Below are positions 47,301-57,778 of a stretch of 64,000 nt of DNA, piece by piece. The position numbers and the translations under genes were made by a program. Source of the stretch: Blasia pusilla (taxonomy: Eukaryota; Marchantiophyta; Marchantiopsida; Blasiales); assembly GCA_050084515.1 (NCBI GenBank), contig CM114274.1, positions 23,808,001-23,872,000 of the forward strand, given 5' to 3'. The notes beneath the pieces were generated by a model, which was not told the DNA's origin, did no database searches, and worked only from the letters and a program-made list of their open reading frames with translations. Position 1 is the first letter of the stretch. The number at the start of each line of letters is the position of its first letter.

Positions 47301-48044
47301 TTTGCAAGAGGTCTCGGACGATGACGAGTGAGTTCAAAGAACTCAACGACCCAGCTTGACTGCAGCGTTTGGAATAGGAAGTTTTTTGATAATTTGGCAA
47401 AAGATTTCATAGAATAGATCAAATGTCTGATTCGAGCTTTTTCGGATGATATAAAGCAGAAGATTTTTTCGATCAATTGTGGTGCTTGTAAATGTTTGCT
47501 GATCATTTTGTCTTTTCGAATGTGATCGTCTATGTACTCCACGGTCTTCTACTTTGCAACCCCTCGGATTTCTCCTGCTTGCAATTTTCACTTTATGACC
47601 ACTGCAACCCGTTGGATTTCTCCTCCTTGCAACTTTTCGCTTTTTGACCACTGGACCCTTTTTACCACCTCCAGGCAACCTGTCTGATTCCGACAGGTTG
47701 CCTGATCGACCCTTTCGGATCAGGTAGTCTGGCAGGCTTCTTCCCTTGGCACCTTCCCCTCAACTCGTAAAGGCGGAGCAGATATTGATACTGGATGGGT
47801 GTCACATTGCAGAGCTTACAAGGTATACTGCCGAGGAAGGCGGTGGGACTCGAGACAGGTTACATGGGACCGTTATGGTGTACCTAGGGGGGGGCCAAGG
47901 CTCTCGAATTCGCCAACATTTTCAATCCCCGTCTACAATCGGCCAGAGGAGCCACTTGAATCCCAAGACATTCCTTTGGTACTGTCACCGAGGAGAGTTA
48001 GGAGTAAATTTGTAGATGACGAGGCTGAAGAAATCATAGACTAG
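44303..48044 (+). pseudogene. Distal exons of the plus-strand transposon gene, decayed
   Basis: After the acceptor 'tttggatgtgcag' the frame reads RVRKVLTTHPGEYRGFLGDA, GAQIKKKTWANKFISQDAAV and KSAALELERREK, shifts to FIQAAVSATTKYTASKM and MQRYISILNPNLGPEFYKEL, then IIKRQRKRDED. Further pieces follow at 45160-45300 (LKATQRMVFRYLVQCKNAG), 45519-46130 (a basic, Arg- and Gly-rich frame of 200 codons) and 47799-48044 (ending FVDDEAEEIID). Palindrome clusters separate them. The exon borders beyond 44730 are guesses. I do not recognise the protein. Confidence 0.4.
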
Positions 48045-48272
48045 GTTCAATGTACATTTCCGAGGTTCCTTCGGAGGTAATAAAGGACGAAGATTTTTCA
48101 ACCCATAATGGTGTTTGTAAAAGTTTTCTGGAATATGTTTTTGGACTTGTGGATTGTGTTCTTTTAGCTACTCGAATTACAATTCGCAACCCGTATGATT
48201 CCGACTTTTTGCTTTTTGCCCACTGCAACTTTTAAACCATTTCCAGGCAACCTCTCGGATTCCGACAGGTTG

Positions 48273-49702
48273 ACTGCTTGAGTGATCGGACTCTATCCCG
48301 GTGAGACCAACTTCTGACGCATTGTGGCGGGCTTCTTGATTTTTGGCTCGTTCCCCTTCATTTGTCCAACCAGTTGTAGGCTTCTTTTCTTGTCTAAGAT
48401 GTGCAAGATTCCTACTACCTTTCGGATTGCCATTTCGGATTCCCAACCCGTTAGATCGTCGTGGGTGCAGGGTGGAAGAAAATCACTTCTAAAAATCTTT
48501 CGTTTCTTATGGTGAGCTTTCTTACGGGTTGGGAGGGGTGCAGCTTCTCGGTTTCTGAGCCTTAGGATCTGATTTTTTCACATTTCAGAAAGTTGGTCTT
48601 GAGCAGACACCATTCATAACCGACAGAAAGTTGGTTATGGGGAAATTTAGGGGAGGCCATGATGCAGGCAACAATCCCTGCAGAAAGAGAGGTACCCATC
48701 CGGGTGGTCCTCCAACAAAAATACCAAGGGTACTGCTTTTTGTTGACCGATACAGGGAATGTTAAGAAACTTAGGCTCACATGGACAATGATGGAAAAAT
48801 GTTTAGGGTGGTCTTATGATGTCTCCTTTTTTTCTCACCCCAGGAAAGAGGAGGTTTTTTTAGGGCCAAATGTGGACCACTACCTACTCTCTTCTAAAGA
48901 TTTCCTGAATTTGAAAGCAAACGAAAATTTCAAATATGTCAAAAAGTTTTGAAGAGAGGAGGCGGATTTGGCCCTTTTTTTTTAAGAGAGACTCTCCTCT
49001 CTTCCTCTCTTCCTCTCCTCTCTTACTCTCTCCTGCCAGAATACCAGCCCCCTCACCACATGTCTTAGTGACAGAGTGTAGATTGAGTGCCACATGCTGA
49101 GTTTGAGTGATTGAGTGATTACTCACAAGATTGAGAGTGATCGTGTGAGAGGGGCACGAGGGCCATCAAGGCCTCCTTTCGGGATTTTGAGAGGCAAGGT
49201 AGTGGATCTAAGAGTAGCTCTAGAGGGTTTACCCGGAGTGGTACGAGGTTTCAAGGGTCTCCACGTAAGAGACCACCTTGATCTCCTTCAGTGTCGTCTT
49301 TAGACAAAGGGGAGTGTGTAGAGAAGTGTGTTAGTGATCCATCGTACACATTGAGTGGTCCTATCAGTTGGGCGTACGAGATGGACGACCGGGATAGAGG
49401 ACCGCGTAGGTTTTTGGGTGCTGTAAGTACATGCTCTATATTTGTCCTGGTCTCCTGCACTAAATTCACAACACAAAGACCCTGCACTAAATTCACAACT
49501 AACAGACCAATAATAGTACTTGATATTCCTACACAAGAACTACTGCTCATATTACTGATCCACCAAAAGTTTTCAACACATTTTGTATCCCAATCAGGTA
49601 AAGTAGATGTTGGAGGTTGTGTAAACCCTCTCTCTACCCCCTTCCTAGTCTCAAGCACGATCCAACTACGACACAAGATCTATGGTTGCAAGACTAATAA
49701 CA

Positions 49703-49767
<65 letters not shown>

Positions 49768-49840
49768 CTAATCGTGGCACACAAACCAAGAGCATATACG
49801 GATATTGCTCTCTAAGACAAGCCTGAACTTTCATAGCAAG
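48273..49840. other. Right end of the transposon and spacer before Gypsy copy B
   Basis: 48659-48952 is a 97-codon plus frame with no recognised domain, perhaps a last exon. 49030-49840 holds no convincing gene. A 27-base unit, 'ctgcactaaattcacaac' plus a short tail, occurs twice at 49456-49505. Confidence 0.35.
49706..49764. repeat. (CT)n microsatellite
   Basis: An uninterrupted CT dinucleotide run of 59 bases. The serine-leucine frame across it is meaningless. Confidence 0.98.
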
Positions 49841-51400
49841 ATGAGAAGGAGTGGGGAAACACCTTCATTGTGGAGTTTAGGAGTTGGTGTGACTTAGAGC
49901 GAGCTAAGAACTCTAGAGAGTTCAACCCCTTTACATCATGGAACGATATATTCCAGCATTTAGAGGGGGCACCCATGGACGATTACCATGAGTTCTCCCA
50001 CATATATGCCCAAGAGATTGAGGCATGGTGACTCTTTTATAACCCACACTATGTGTCATGGATAGAGCCGTTCCCAGATGAGGAGGAGGAGTCAAGAGAG
50101 GCTACTTCCTCTTCCACTAGTGATATTTTAGGAGGGATCACTCGCACTCGAGCAGTTGCATGATCTAGTCGAGTTTGTCCTAGTTTCAACTCCGTGGTTG
50201 AGTTCTTTGTTGAGTTGAGGGCGAGCTATCACGGGGTACAAACGGAGAAGTTGGAGAGCATCCACTACTTCCAAAGGCGCCCGGGTGAGCATTTGCGTGA
50301 GGCTTACACTCGCTTGCGCCGGTTGATCAACATTATTAAGGGGATGATAGAGGTTGAGGCTATCTAGTCATGGTACTCAATACTGCATCGAATCCTGCAG
50401 ACAGGGGTGCGGGAGGGGGTGCTTCTTATGAATATCTTTCCTACATTGAGAGATTTTTTAGGACCACCAAGAACATTGAGTGTAACATGGCAGAGGAGAG
50501 CGGAGGAGAGCGTAGCCACCATGGGTTCTAGACGAGAGCAGTCACGATTATCTGCACCATCTGTGTAGCATTGTGGACTCCGAGATAGGTCAAATATGGC
50601 ACCACAATTTCAGGAGGATACCAAGAGGCCGTGCCATAGAGACCTCCTCCTTCATATGCGGCTCAACAGTAGCCGCCTACAATTACTTGTTGGTCATGTG
50701 ATAGAGCCCATCATCAACGTGATTGCACTCGTCAAGATCATGGACATGTGCCTCATCATGGAGGAGGAGATGGTGCTTCACTAAGAGGTTATCAGTGTGA
50801 CTATTGTCAAAGGTATGGTCATACACGCGCCAGGTGTTTTAGTTTTCACCCTGAGTTACGTCTGGATCGAGGGCCAGAGAGTGCACCAGAGCGAATAGCC
50901 AGTCCGTGTGGGCTAGAGATCGTGCACCAAGTGGTCCTGTTGGGGACGAGGAGCTAGAGTTGCCCGACAGGGTGGTGGACCTGCTCGTGGAGGAGGTTGA
51001 GTCCCACCACCTAGAAGCGTCAAGGGAGACGCCGGGCGTGAGGCTGGGATGGCTGCTCAGATACAGCAGCTATAGAACAAATTGCCGCTATGGCATTGAG
51101 GTTACTAGATGCTGGATCTGTGGCATCGACATTATATGGAGCAGCGAGAGATATGGAGCATCCTCGTTAGATGTGCGGGGTTGCCCAAATGAAGGCTGCT
51201 GCACTTGTGATGCGTGGATCCATAGCGAGGGGAAGCCAGGAAACAGACCAGGCTTCCTTAGTCTTTCATATTGTTTGAGGCGATGAGGATCCCATCCATG
51301 GGTCTTGATCAGAGTTCTTAGCAAGCTGGTGATATTGTAGGTATGCAGGCACGGAGGGCGATGGGAGAAGCAAGTGCGAGAACTCCTATTGTTGACAGGA
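49841..51400 (+). pseudogene. Gypsy copy B: gag with zinc knuckle
   Basis: The reading starts upstream of where copy A begins (EFRSWCDLERAKNSREFNPF) and continues LREAYTRLRRLIN, a Gypsy capsid helix, to the knuckle C-x2-C-x4-H-x4-C at 50796-50837 (CDYCQRYGHTRARC). The first knuckle of copy A is degraded here. Stops are frequent. Copy B supplies the gag N-terminus missing from copy A. Confidence 0.75.
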
Positions 51401-52230
51401 GGGGCATGTGTTAAGCATGTTGTTGGGGGTGGCCACCGTTGTGTACCGCGCTCCTTTATTTTCTGCTTCCGATGTTATGACATTGGGAGGTATGCCCGCC
51501 AAGGTTTTTCGGTTGGCCACTACACTATGTGAGCGTGGAGTTGGAGTTCTTGCATCACGTTGAGAGGTGAATGGAGAGGAGGTGATGGACCTGCCTTTGG
51601 AGCTGATGCTCGGGCCGTCCACATCATATTCATGGCACGCTGCGACTGCTAGGATGGTGGAGATTCCCCCTAGACCCGCAATAGAGCGTGCCATGGCTTC
51701 TCCTGGTGTTGTTTTGTTGGATAATTGGGGAGAGGTCTTCAAGTTGGTGAGTCCAGGAGGTAGAGCTTTTAGTCCGCAACGCATCTTGCTGGATTGAGGA
51801 GCGCAACCCCTAGCCTAATGTTGGGGAAAGCGTCATTCAGAGGATTGGGCTTGACGAGAGGCGATGTGGAGCCTTGTCCATTCCGAATACAGGCATCCTT
51901 GGGTGGAGCAAGTACCACACAGTATATCACCCGACAGGAGGTCTTGGTGAGGATTTTCCGGGGACATCCTACTGATAAGTCCGTGGTACGAGCCAAGGCG
52001 ATAGTGACTGATGTAGAGTCCTACGACGTCTTGGCTGGTGGAGCATTGTTATACCCGATGGGGTTTTCCCTAGATTACTGGGAGGAGTCAGCATCCTACA
52101 GACCAAAATGGAAATCAGGTGATGGGCGCCTTAGCTCATTACCCGTTCGATTCACAAGTGCAATGATCGAGCGAAGACCAAGAGAGATGGCGACCTTAGC
52201 AGCATTTAGCAATGCCATCACTTAGCCTAG
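51401..52230 (+). pseudogene. Gypsy copy B: aspartic protease region
   Basis: The active site reads L-L-D-stop-G-A-Q-P (GAT TGA GGA, 51792-51800), the same D-TGA-G as in copy A. It continues FRIQASLGGASTTQYITRQE, DVESYDVLAGGALLYPMGFS and DYWEESASYRPKW in a good frame (51794-52225), the retropepsin second half. Position 52078-52080 keeps TGG where copy A has TAG. Confidence 0.7.
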
Positions 52231-52234
52231 TGAT

Positions 52235-53455
52235 TTGATTGAGGAACATGTCCATGTAGAGGATACTCCCTTTTCTGAGATTTCTATGGAGAGGAGTGTC
52301 ATGGTAGCCACATTAGTCCATGGAGGAGAGGTTCCGTTTTGGGGCTTGACTGAGGAGCTTCGACGCTTAGCCACTGAGCATGTGCAGACCGCGTGGAGCA
52401 AGACGTTCGCACCAGAGTGTGATGGGTCAGAGGAACCTCGAGTAGGTAGGAGTGTTGCTATGACCCCTTTGGACACCATCTCGATTGTGTGGTGCATCCC
52501 AGAGAAGGGTATTTGGGTGTTGGATCTCTTTGGAGGGATCAGCATTGGGTTAGCTGCTATTTTGTAAGCTGGAGTGCGCATGTAGCAGTACCTATATGTG
52601 GAGATTGATGATGTTGCGAGGCGCACTTCACTTCACCATGTGGCGTAGTTACGCCTCCATTTTCTCAACTTGTTCTCTGCGTTTGCCATTCAGGGTTACC
52701 AGAGTTCCCTATCGAGGGACATTTCATTATTGGGGACGTAGGATTTGGAGCGGGTAGGGACCATAGACTTGGTCATTGCTGGTTGGCCATGTTAGGACCA
52801 GTTGAGTACAAGACGGGATAGCGGATTAGCTTACTCTCAATCCAGGTTGTTTTGGGAGATGATGCGGATCTTGCATCACTTGCAGGAGCATCAGTCTCGT
52901 CCTCGAGCATATATTGTAGAGAATGTACGGATTTTGGGCGATTCGAGGTCCCGTGTGGTGACAAGTGCACATCAAGTGCATGCATGGATCGGCCTAGCAG
53001 TTTTGTTAGATGCGGTGAGTGTGAGTTCACGAGCATATCACCCGCCTCTTTGGTAGACCAACTTGGTACCACACAAGGTGTTGCAGAGGCCATATGCGAG
53101 AGTGGAGTGCCCCTCCGATTTGTTGGTGGATTCTATATTGGATCCGGGCCGTTGATCACAAGCAATGAGGCTAGATGATTGACCATCGTTGACTGTGGTC
53201 AACAAGATTGGCAGGCCAGAGGCAGCCTTTACCACATTGGTGAATTTTCCCGCTTCTATGCATTCAAGGAGGCGAGACCTGGCTTGGTTTGGGATGACCA
53301 AGTACAAAGGTTAGTGGAGCCCAACGTTGAGGAGCGAGAGCGAGCGATGGGATTCCCCACAGGAGTGACGGCAGTACGGTCACCATCAAAATCATCACGA
53401 CGTGATGTCTTGGGTTAGGCAATGGACCTAAATTGCTTGACATGGATTTTCAGCT
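52235..53455 (+). pseudogene. Gypsy copy B: DNA cytosine-5 methyltransferase domain (DNMT3-like)
   Basis: Motif I is VLDLFGGISIGLAAIL (52518-52565), then YLYVEIDDVAR. Motif IV DLVIAGWPC has the catalytic Pro-Cys intact at 52781-52792 but is followed directly by TAG, where methyltransferases usually have glutamine. The frame then reads SRLFWEMMRILHHLQEHQ, YIVENV (52910-52927), HAWIGLAVLLDAVSVSS, WWTNLVPHKVLQ, and ERERAMGFPTGVTAV with a last motif where LG-stop-AMDLNCLTWI replaces LGQAMD. Apart from these stops and two near motif II, it is better preserved than copy A. The long continuous similarity across the catalytic core in two copies shows that the domain is part of the element family. Confidence 0.83.
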
Positions 53456-54600
53456 TAGGAGTAGTTGAGCAGTGTCATTTGAGGATGCAATAGATCACAA
53501 TTTTTACGTTGGTGAGCCCCATGTCTACCTAGATGGTTGAGGCAGTGGTTGGGGGCGAGACCCGAGGAGATTGACACACTAGGGGTGATCGGGAGAGACA
53601 CCCTTGGACTTCTTGGGATATTTGGCAAGTACGCTAGGAGATGATAGCCACAGCATCGAGCGTGGTTCCGGGTACTCCACGTGGAGATGAGAGTAGAGGC
53701 TATTTCACGCATTCCACGCCCTATAGATGTTAGTCGAGTTCGTGCATTCATGGGATTGGAAAACTTCTATCGACGGTACATCAAGGGTTTCAGTTTGATT
53801 GCGAAACCGCTAACCTTGATGACCAACGTGGATCAAGAGTGGCACTGGGGGGATGAGCAGGAGAGAGCATTTCATATGCTTAAGGACAGATTGACGTCTG
53901 CGCCTATATTGAGGAAACCGATCAAGGGGCGCCCTTTCCAGTTGCATACCAATTGGAGCATGTTGGGGCTTGGAGCGGTGCGCACCTTGCATGATGGTAG
54001 AGAGTTCGTGGTGGCTTTTCCCACATTTGTGAGTTTTCCTCCTCCTATGCATTCCAGAAGGCCGGACCTGGTTTGGTTTGAGATGACCAGGTACAGTGGT
54101 TGGTGGAGCCCATCGCCGATGAGCGAGAGCGAGTGATGGGATTTCCCACAAGAGTGACGGTAATACCGTCACTATTAGAGGCATCATGACGTCATATCTT
54201 GGGTCAGGCAATGGACCTAAACTGCTTGACATAGATTTTCAGCTTAGGCGTAGCTGAGAAACATCGTTTGAGGATGCGACAGATCACAACTACTGCGTTG
54301 GTGAGCCCCATGCCTACCGAAACGGTTGAGGCAGTGGCCGGGGGCAAGATCCGAGGAGATCGACACACTAGGGGTGATCGAGAGAGACACCCTTGGACTT
54401 CTTGGGATGTTTTGTAGGTACGCTAGGAGATGATAGCCACAACATCGAGCATGGTTCCGAGTACAGCACCTGGAGATGAGAGCTTTATTGTCCGAGATGG
54501 GGTTCCACCATAGCAACCAGCAACACCCGCGCCTGAGAGTCTTACGGTAGTCACGACGGAGACTTGGGAGCCAAATATTGGCCCGCACTACTTTGCAAGA
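53456..54600 (+). pseudogene. Gypsy copy B: rearranged RT fragment and second methyltransferase end
   Basis: The linker after the methyltransferase jumps near 53675 into the RT thumb (AISRIPRPIDVSRVRAFMG, NFYRRYIKGFSLIAKPLT) and the start of RNase H (LHTNWSMLGLGAV), so the RT catalytic part is deleted. Near 54019 it jumps again into a second copy of the methyltransferase C-terminus ('gtgatgggatttcccaca', MGFP-type motif, to 'gggtcaggcaatggacc') and the linker. At about 54580 it jumps once more into the integrase. This is a mosaic of at least two element copies. Confidence 0.75.
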
Positions 54601-55225
54601 TCATCCTGAGGCGCATGGACTAGCGGAGCGGGTTGTGCAAAGAGTGAAGAGAGGATTATGCAAGTATGGCTTGTAGAGAGGTCACCTAGGAGATTGGGAC
54701 CTTCAGTTGTCGTGGTGGGCGATGGGATACAGATTCAGCAAGCAGACATCCTTAGCATCTTTCTCACCGTACTTGCTTCTGTATGGCCGAGAGCCAGATT
54801 TACTTGCGGCCATTCGTCGAGATGTTGGTGAGGTGTTGAACCTTTATGACCCTGATGTATGAATACGAGCATGTTCGTAGAGGGCTGAGTTTTTTTGGAG
54901 AGTGATGCCCATGGCGTTTGAGAACTCTGCGATTGCGCAATCTCGGGATACGCTGAGGTATGCGACTATTCCGGGAGGTGGTTATCAAGAGGTTTCATCA
55001 AGGAGACTATGTCTACTTGGAGCAGACGGCACCCACGATGTTGGATGTGACTGTAAGGCACACCATCTTGAGAGTGCGTGAGGTTTTGCCATCCGGTGTT
55101 CTCTTTTGGAGGGACGCAATGGTATGGTTTGGAATGACCATCTGCGTAATTGTGCACCATGTCATCTTCCAAATATTGACAGTACAGTTGATCCAAGCTT
55201 AGTAGTAGTTCTTGCAGGCTTGCGA
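54601..55225 (+). pseudogene. Gypsy copy B: integrase distal part
   Basis: It starts just before the third catalytic residue (EAHGLAERVVQRVKRGL) and continues LLLYGREPDLLAAIRRDVGE, VMPMAFENSAIAQSRDTLRY, then after a frame change EGRNGMVWNDHLRNCAPCH and LPNID. Stops occur near 54674 and 54861. It leads directly into the PHD finger. Confidence 0.8.
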
Positions 55226-55363
55226 TATATGTTGTGTGGTTCCGCCCGGGGTGCAGCCACTATGCTAGTTTGTGATGGATATTCGAGAGAATGGCATATG
55301 GCATGTTTGACGCCACCTCTCACTAGGGTTTGTTAGGGATGATGGATGTGTCCTAGATGTACA
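55226..55363 (+). pseudogene. Gypsy copy B: PHD finger at the integrase C-terminus
   Basis: In one frame: Y-M-L-C (55226-55237, first Cys now Tyr), TMLVCDGYSREWHMACLTPP with C at 55271, Tyr where the next Cys belongs (55280-55282), His at 55295, Cys at 55304, and W-M-C-P-R-C at 55343-55360, then a stop at 55364. The spacing and the WHMACLTPPL and WxCPxC signatures are those of a C4HC3 PHD finger. The two missing cysteines are present in copy A. Stops TAG and TGA lie at 55334 and 55340. PHD fingers bind histone H3 tails, often H3K4 methylation, which could guide integration. Confidence 0.75.
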
Positions 55364-55550
55364 TAGAGTAGGTAGTTCTACCTTTCTACTTGTGTATATG
55401 ACATGGATGACAAGAAGGCAACTAACAATTGAGCCACATGCATGAACACCCGACCTTCTTGCTCTTAGCGTCCAAGAGATGTATGTCATGGTAGGTAGGG
55501 ATAGATGGCTATCTGGAGTTAGAGGGACCTAACCACCAGCTAGGGGGCGA

Positions 55551-55832
55551 TTGGAGATATTTTGGTACTTCTTGTCTCGTTGTTTGGATGCAATGAGTTA
55601 GCATGGGATCGTGCATGTTTGTGTGTATGTTTAGTGACAACGATATACGTTGTATAGCGATGTGTATGCGCATGACAATTGTCACATCTTTTAGGATAAA
55701 TCAGTGAGATCTAGTAGAGCGCCTTTGTGAGTAGTAGAGGACATGCTCAATAGGTTGAGGATGACCTGGTAAGGCCTTGAAAAACTTGAGAGAGTAGGTT
55801 TCCCTTTTGTTTCGGCTCATTTGGAGCTATAT
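55551..55832 (+). mobile_element. Gypsy copy B: 3' LTR fragment
   Basis: It starts TTGGAGATATTTTGGTACTTC after a purine-rich 'tagggggcga', as in copy A at 34421, and runs through 'gtgacaacgatatacgttg' and 'tgtcacatcttttaggata'. It is cut off near 55832 by RNase H sequence of another element copy. Confidence 0.6.
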
Positions 55833-56634
55833 CTAGTTGCACACAGATTGGAGCATGTTGGGGCTTGGAGCGGTGCTCACCCAGCATGATGATGAGGGTA
55901 GAGAGTTTGTGGTGGCTTACGGTAGCTGATGGAACAACGCTGTCGAGGCGAAGTACATCTCGTATGAGGGTGAGTGCTTGGTTGCAATGTGGGTTGTCGC
56001 GCATTTCAGGTGTTACTTATTCGGCAACCCCTTTACCATCATCACTGATCATCAACCACTGAAGTGGTTGATGGAGTTCGACAAGTTTACAGGGAAGCTT
56101 GCGAGATGGGCTCTGTTGTTGCAGGAGTATGATTTTCAGGTGGTACATAACCTGGGATGCTCAACAATGATGTAGATGGGTTAAGTCATAACCCATGCCC
56201 GAATCAGCGAGATGCAACTAGAGCCGATGGCATGGAGAGAGTAATGAGGAGTCAGTGCCAGGATGGCACGCGTCAGCCTATTCAGGCATGTTGGCTATGG
56301 CGGACCAGAGTGTGGAGACTTCGAAGGGGAGATCTAGTTGAGAGTCCTTGGATCCCGAGGCCAGTGAGGAGACCACATGTGGCCGAGATATTCATGATGA
56401 TGGAGTAGTCTTAGAGTACTTTTGTACTGGTAGCGTTGCGAGCACCGTGGGTGCTAGAGAGCGGGATCAGATCCTACAGCGGGCCAGACGGTTCCGTTGG
56501 AAGGGGACACATGTTTTGAGGGTTTGGGAGGATGGTAGAGTACATGTAGTGCCGCATCCTTTGTAGAGAGAATGACTAGTGTAGCATGCCCACGAGGAGT
56601 TGGGTCATTTTGGGGTGAAGCGGACGTACACCTT
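55833..56634 (+). pseudogene. Gypsy fragment: RNase H and integrase zinc region
   Basis: RNase H (DRLEHVGAW in one frame, then VVAHFRCYLFGNPFTIITD, HQPLKWLMEFDKFTGKLARW) continues to the linker and the integrase zinc domain HAHEELGHFGVKRTY, which is interrupted at 56635 by a solo LTR. It belongs to a further copy of the same family, placed after the LTR of copy B. Confidence 0.8.
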
Positions 56635-57243
56635 TGTCGTGCGCATACATATTGTTACACAACATACATCGCTGGTCACATCTACATCACACAATACCGA
56701 TCGTCCCCACACACGGGTCGATCCACATATGTACAAAAATCAACTCATACATATACATGGAGATCACACAAAGAGTAGTGAAAATGGCACACCCGGCCTA
56801 AAACTCCACTCCTCAATCTACATCGAGATATCGAGCCTCATCCATCCTGTGCTATCAAGGAATCCGGACGCTAGCACCCTAGTCCTATCTCACACACATA
56901 CAAGGGAGGTGCTCCAACGGCCCAACATGAGAAAGATGGCTTAGGAAAGCCATCTTCCTCTCTTATATAGGGTTGGGAAGAGCCAAAAGGCTCTTCCCCT
57001 AAAAATAGCCCTCTCCACGGTAACCTACGCGCACAGGTTACCAGGGGCGGATGACCTGGTCAACAAGTCATCCGGCTGTGAAAGACCTCAACATGAAAGT
57101 TGTCAGAAACGACGTTCCTAACACAATTGACCTATCTTCAACCTCATCCGACACCGTCGGACAAATTTACACTCAAGATAGTCCGCTGGCTCCTACACCC
57201 TATCCACAATAGATCTCGGCCTATCGACTACTCAGATGTGACA
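56635..57243 (-). mobile_element. Solo LTR inserted in the integrase
   Basis: 609 bp starting TGTCG and ending GACA, flanked by CCTT on both sides (56631-56634 and 57244-57247). The integrase reading continues across it. On the minus strand it contains a TATA box (CCCTATATAAGAGAGG near 56960-56975) and 'ggttacc' words shared with the LTR region at 34420-35343. 'gtgacc...gatgtatgttgtgta...gtatgcgcac' near its plus-strand left end matches the 34500-34550 and 35170-35210 blocks inverted. A solo LTR arises by recombination between the two LTRs of an inserted element. Confidence 0.65.
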
Positions 57244-57496
57244 CCTTGCTTCAGATTGAGTATTGGTGGCGAGGCATGCAGACTGACGTTCAGCTGTTTG
57301 TTGCCAGGTGCATGGTCTGTAATCAGGTCCGACCATCATTAAATGCTCCGACTCCACAGTTGCATCCATTACCTATCATGGGCTTAGGGTATAGATGGAG
57401 TTTGGATTTTGCACGACTTTTGCCTTTGACGGAGCGTCATAGTCGTTATGTGTTGGTGATGGTCGAGCGATTCTCGAAGTGGATCGAGTTGGTGAA
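57244..57496 (+). pseudogene. Gypsy fragment: integrase core
   Basis: Continuation after the solo LTR: YWWRGMQTDVQLFVARCMVC (second half of the zinc finger), TPQLHPLPIMGLGYRWSLDF with the first catalytic Asp, and ERHSRYVLVMVERFSKWIEL. It ends abruptly near 57496, where LINE sequence begins. Confidence 0.82.
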
Positions 57497-57499
57497 GAG

Positions 57500-57778
57500 A
57501 TTCTAGACCATAAACCATCCTCTCGTTCTTCGAGAAGAGTATAATTCAAGGAATCATTGAATTAGGTCAATTGAGCAGTACGTGTATGAGCATTGAAATC
57601 CCCAACTAGAAAGACTTCACCTTTGCTTTGATATTTGAGAACATCCCCAAGAAGTCGATGAAACGATTGACTCTGATTGTAAGTGCGTGTTGAGTAGATA
57701 GGTATGGACAGTGATGCAAAATAACAAACTATCATATAACAATAAGATTCCCTAATCGGGAGATTCTTCCATTCTTTT
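57500..57778 (-). mobile_element. LINE endonuclease fragment
   Basis: Minus-strand translation gives YFASLSIPIYSTRTYNQSQS, LLGDVLKYQSKGEVFLVG and the APE-type endonuclease motif GDFNAHT (57606-57583). The endonuclease nicks target DNA for LINE insertion. Only this piece remains. It points away from the LINE RT fragment at 59286. Confidence 0.72.

Larger units (their letters stand above)
36702..48272. repeat. Family of about forty 27-bp palindromes
   Basis: The unit is a 12-nt arm GCAACCCGTCGG, a 3-nt spacer and the reverse complement of the arm. Clear members start at 36702, 38569, 38680, 41172, 41554, 41686, 41748, 43729, 44112, 44163, 46454, 46519, 46567, 46637, 47675 and 48247. The copies at 38569 and 46519 are identical. 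The spacer varies (AAC, TCT, ACT, AGT, TTT) and arms vary by one to three bases, often in a compensating way. Sequence between units is unrelated in most places. They cluster at 38.5-38.7, 41.1-41.8, 43.4-44.3 and 46.4-46.8 kb, largely in presumed introns and the intergenic region. None was noticed elsewhere in the window. Confidence 0.9.
36527..49026. mobile_element. Putative large DNA transposon with two divergent genes and palindrome clusters
   Basis: Candidate inverted ends are the purine-rich 36527-36559 (GGTAAGAGGAGAGGAAGAGA...) and the reverse complement at 48992-49026. They are low in complexity, so alone they prove little. In support, a 27-bp palindrome family is confined to 36702-48272, and a minus-strand SWIM/transposase-like gene and a plus-strand multi-exon gene diverge from a shared region near 40.9-41.9 kb. 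The arrangement resembles large Mutator-like elements with two genes. No target duplication could be defined. Confidence 0.45.

Noticed and set aside
49291-49815. 174-codon frame
   Set aside because: It includes the CT microsatellite and a local duplication; nothing supports coding.
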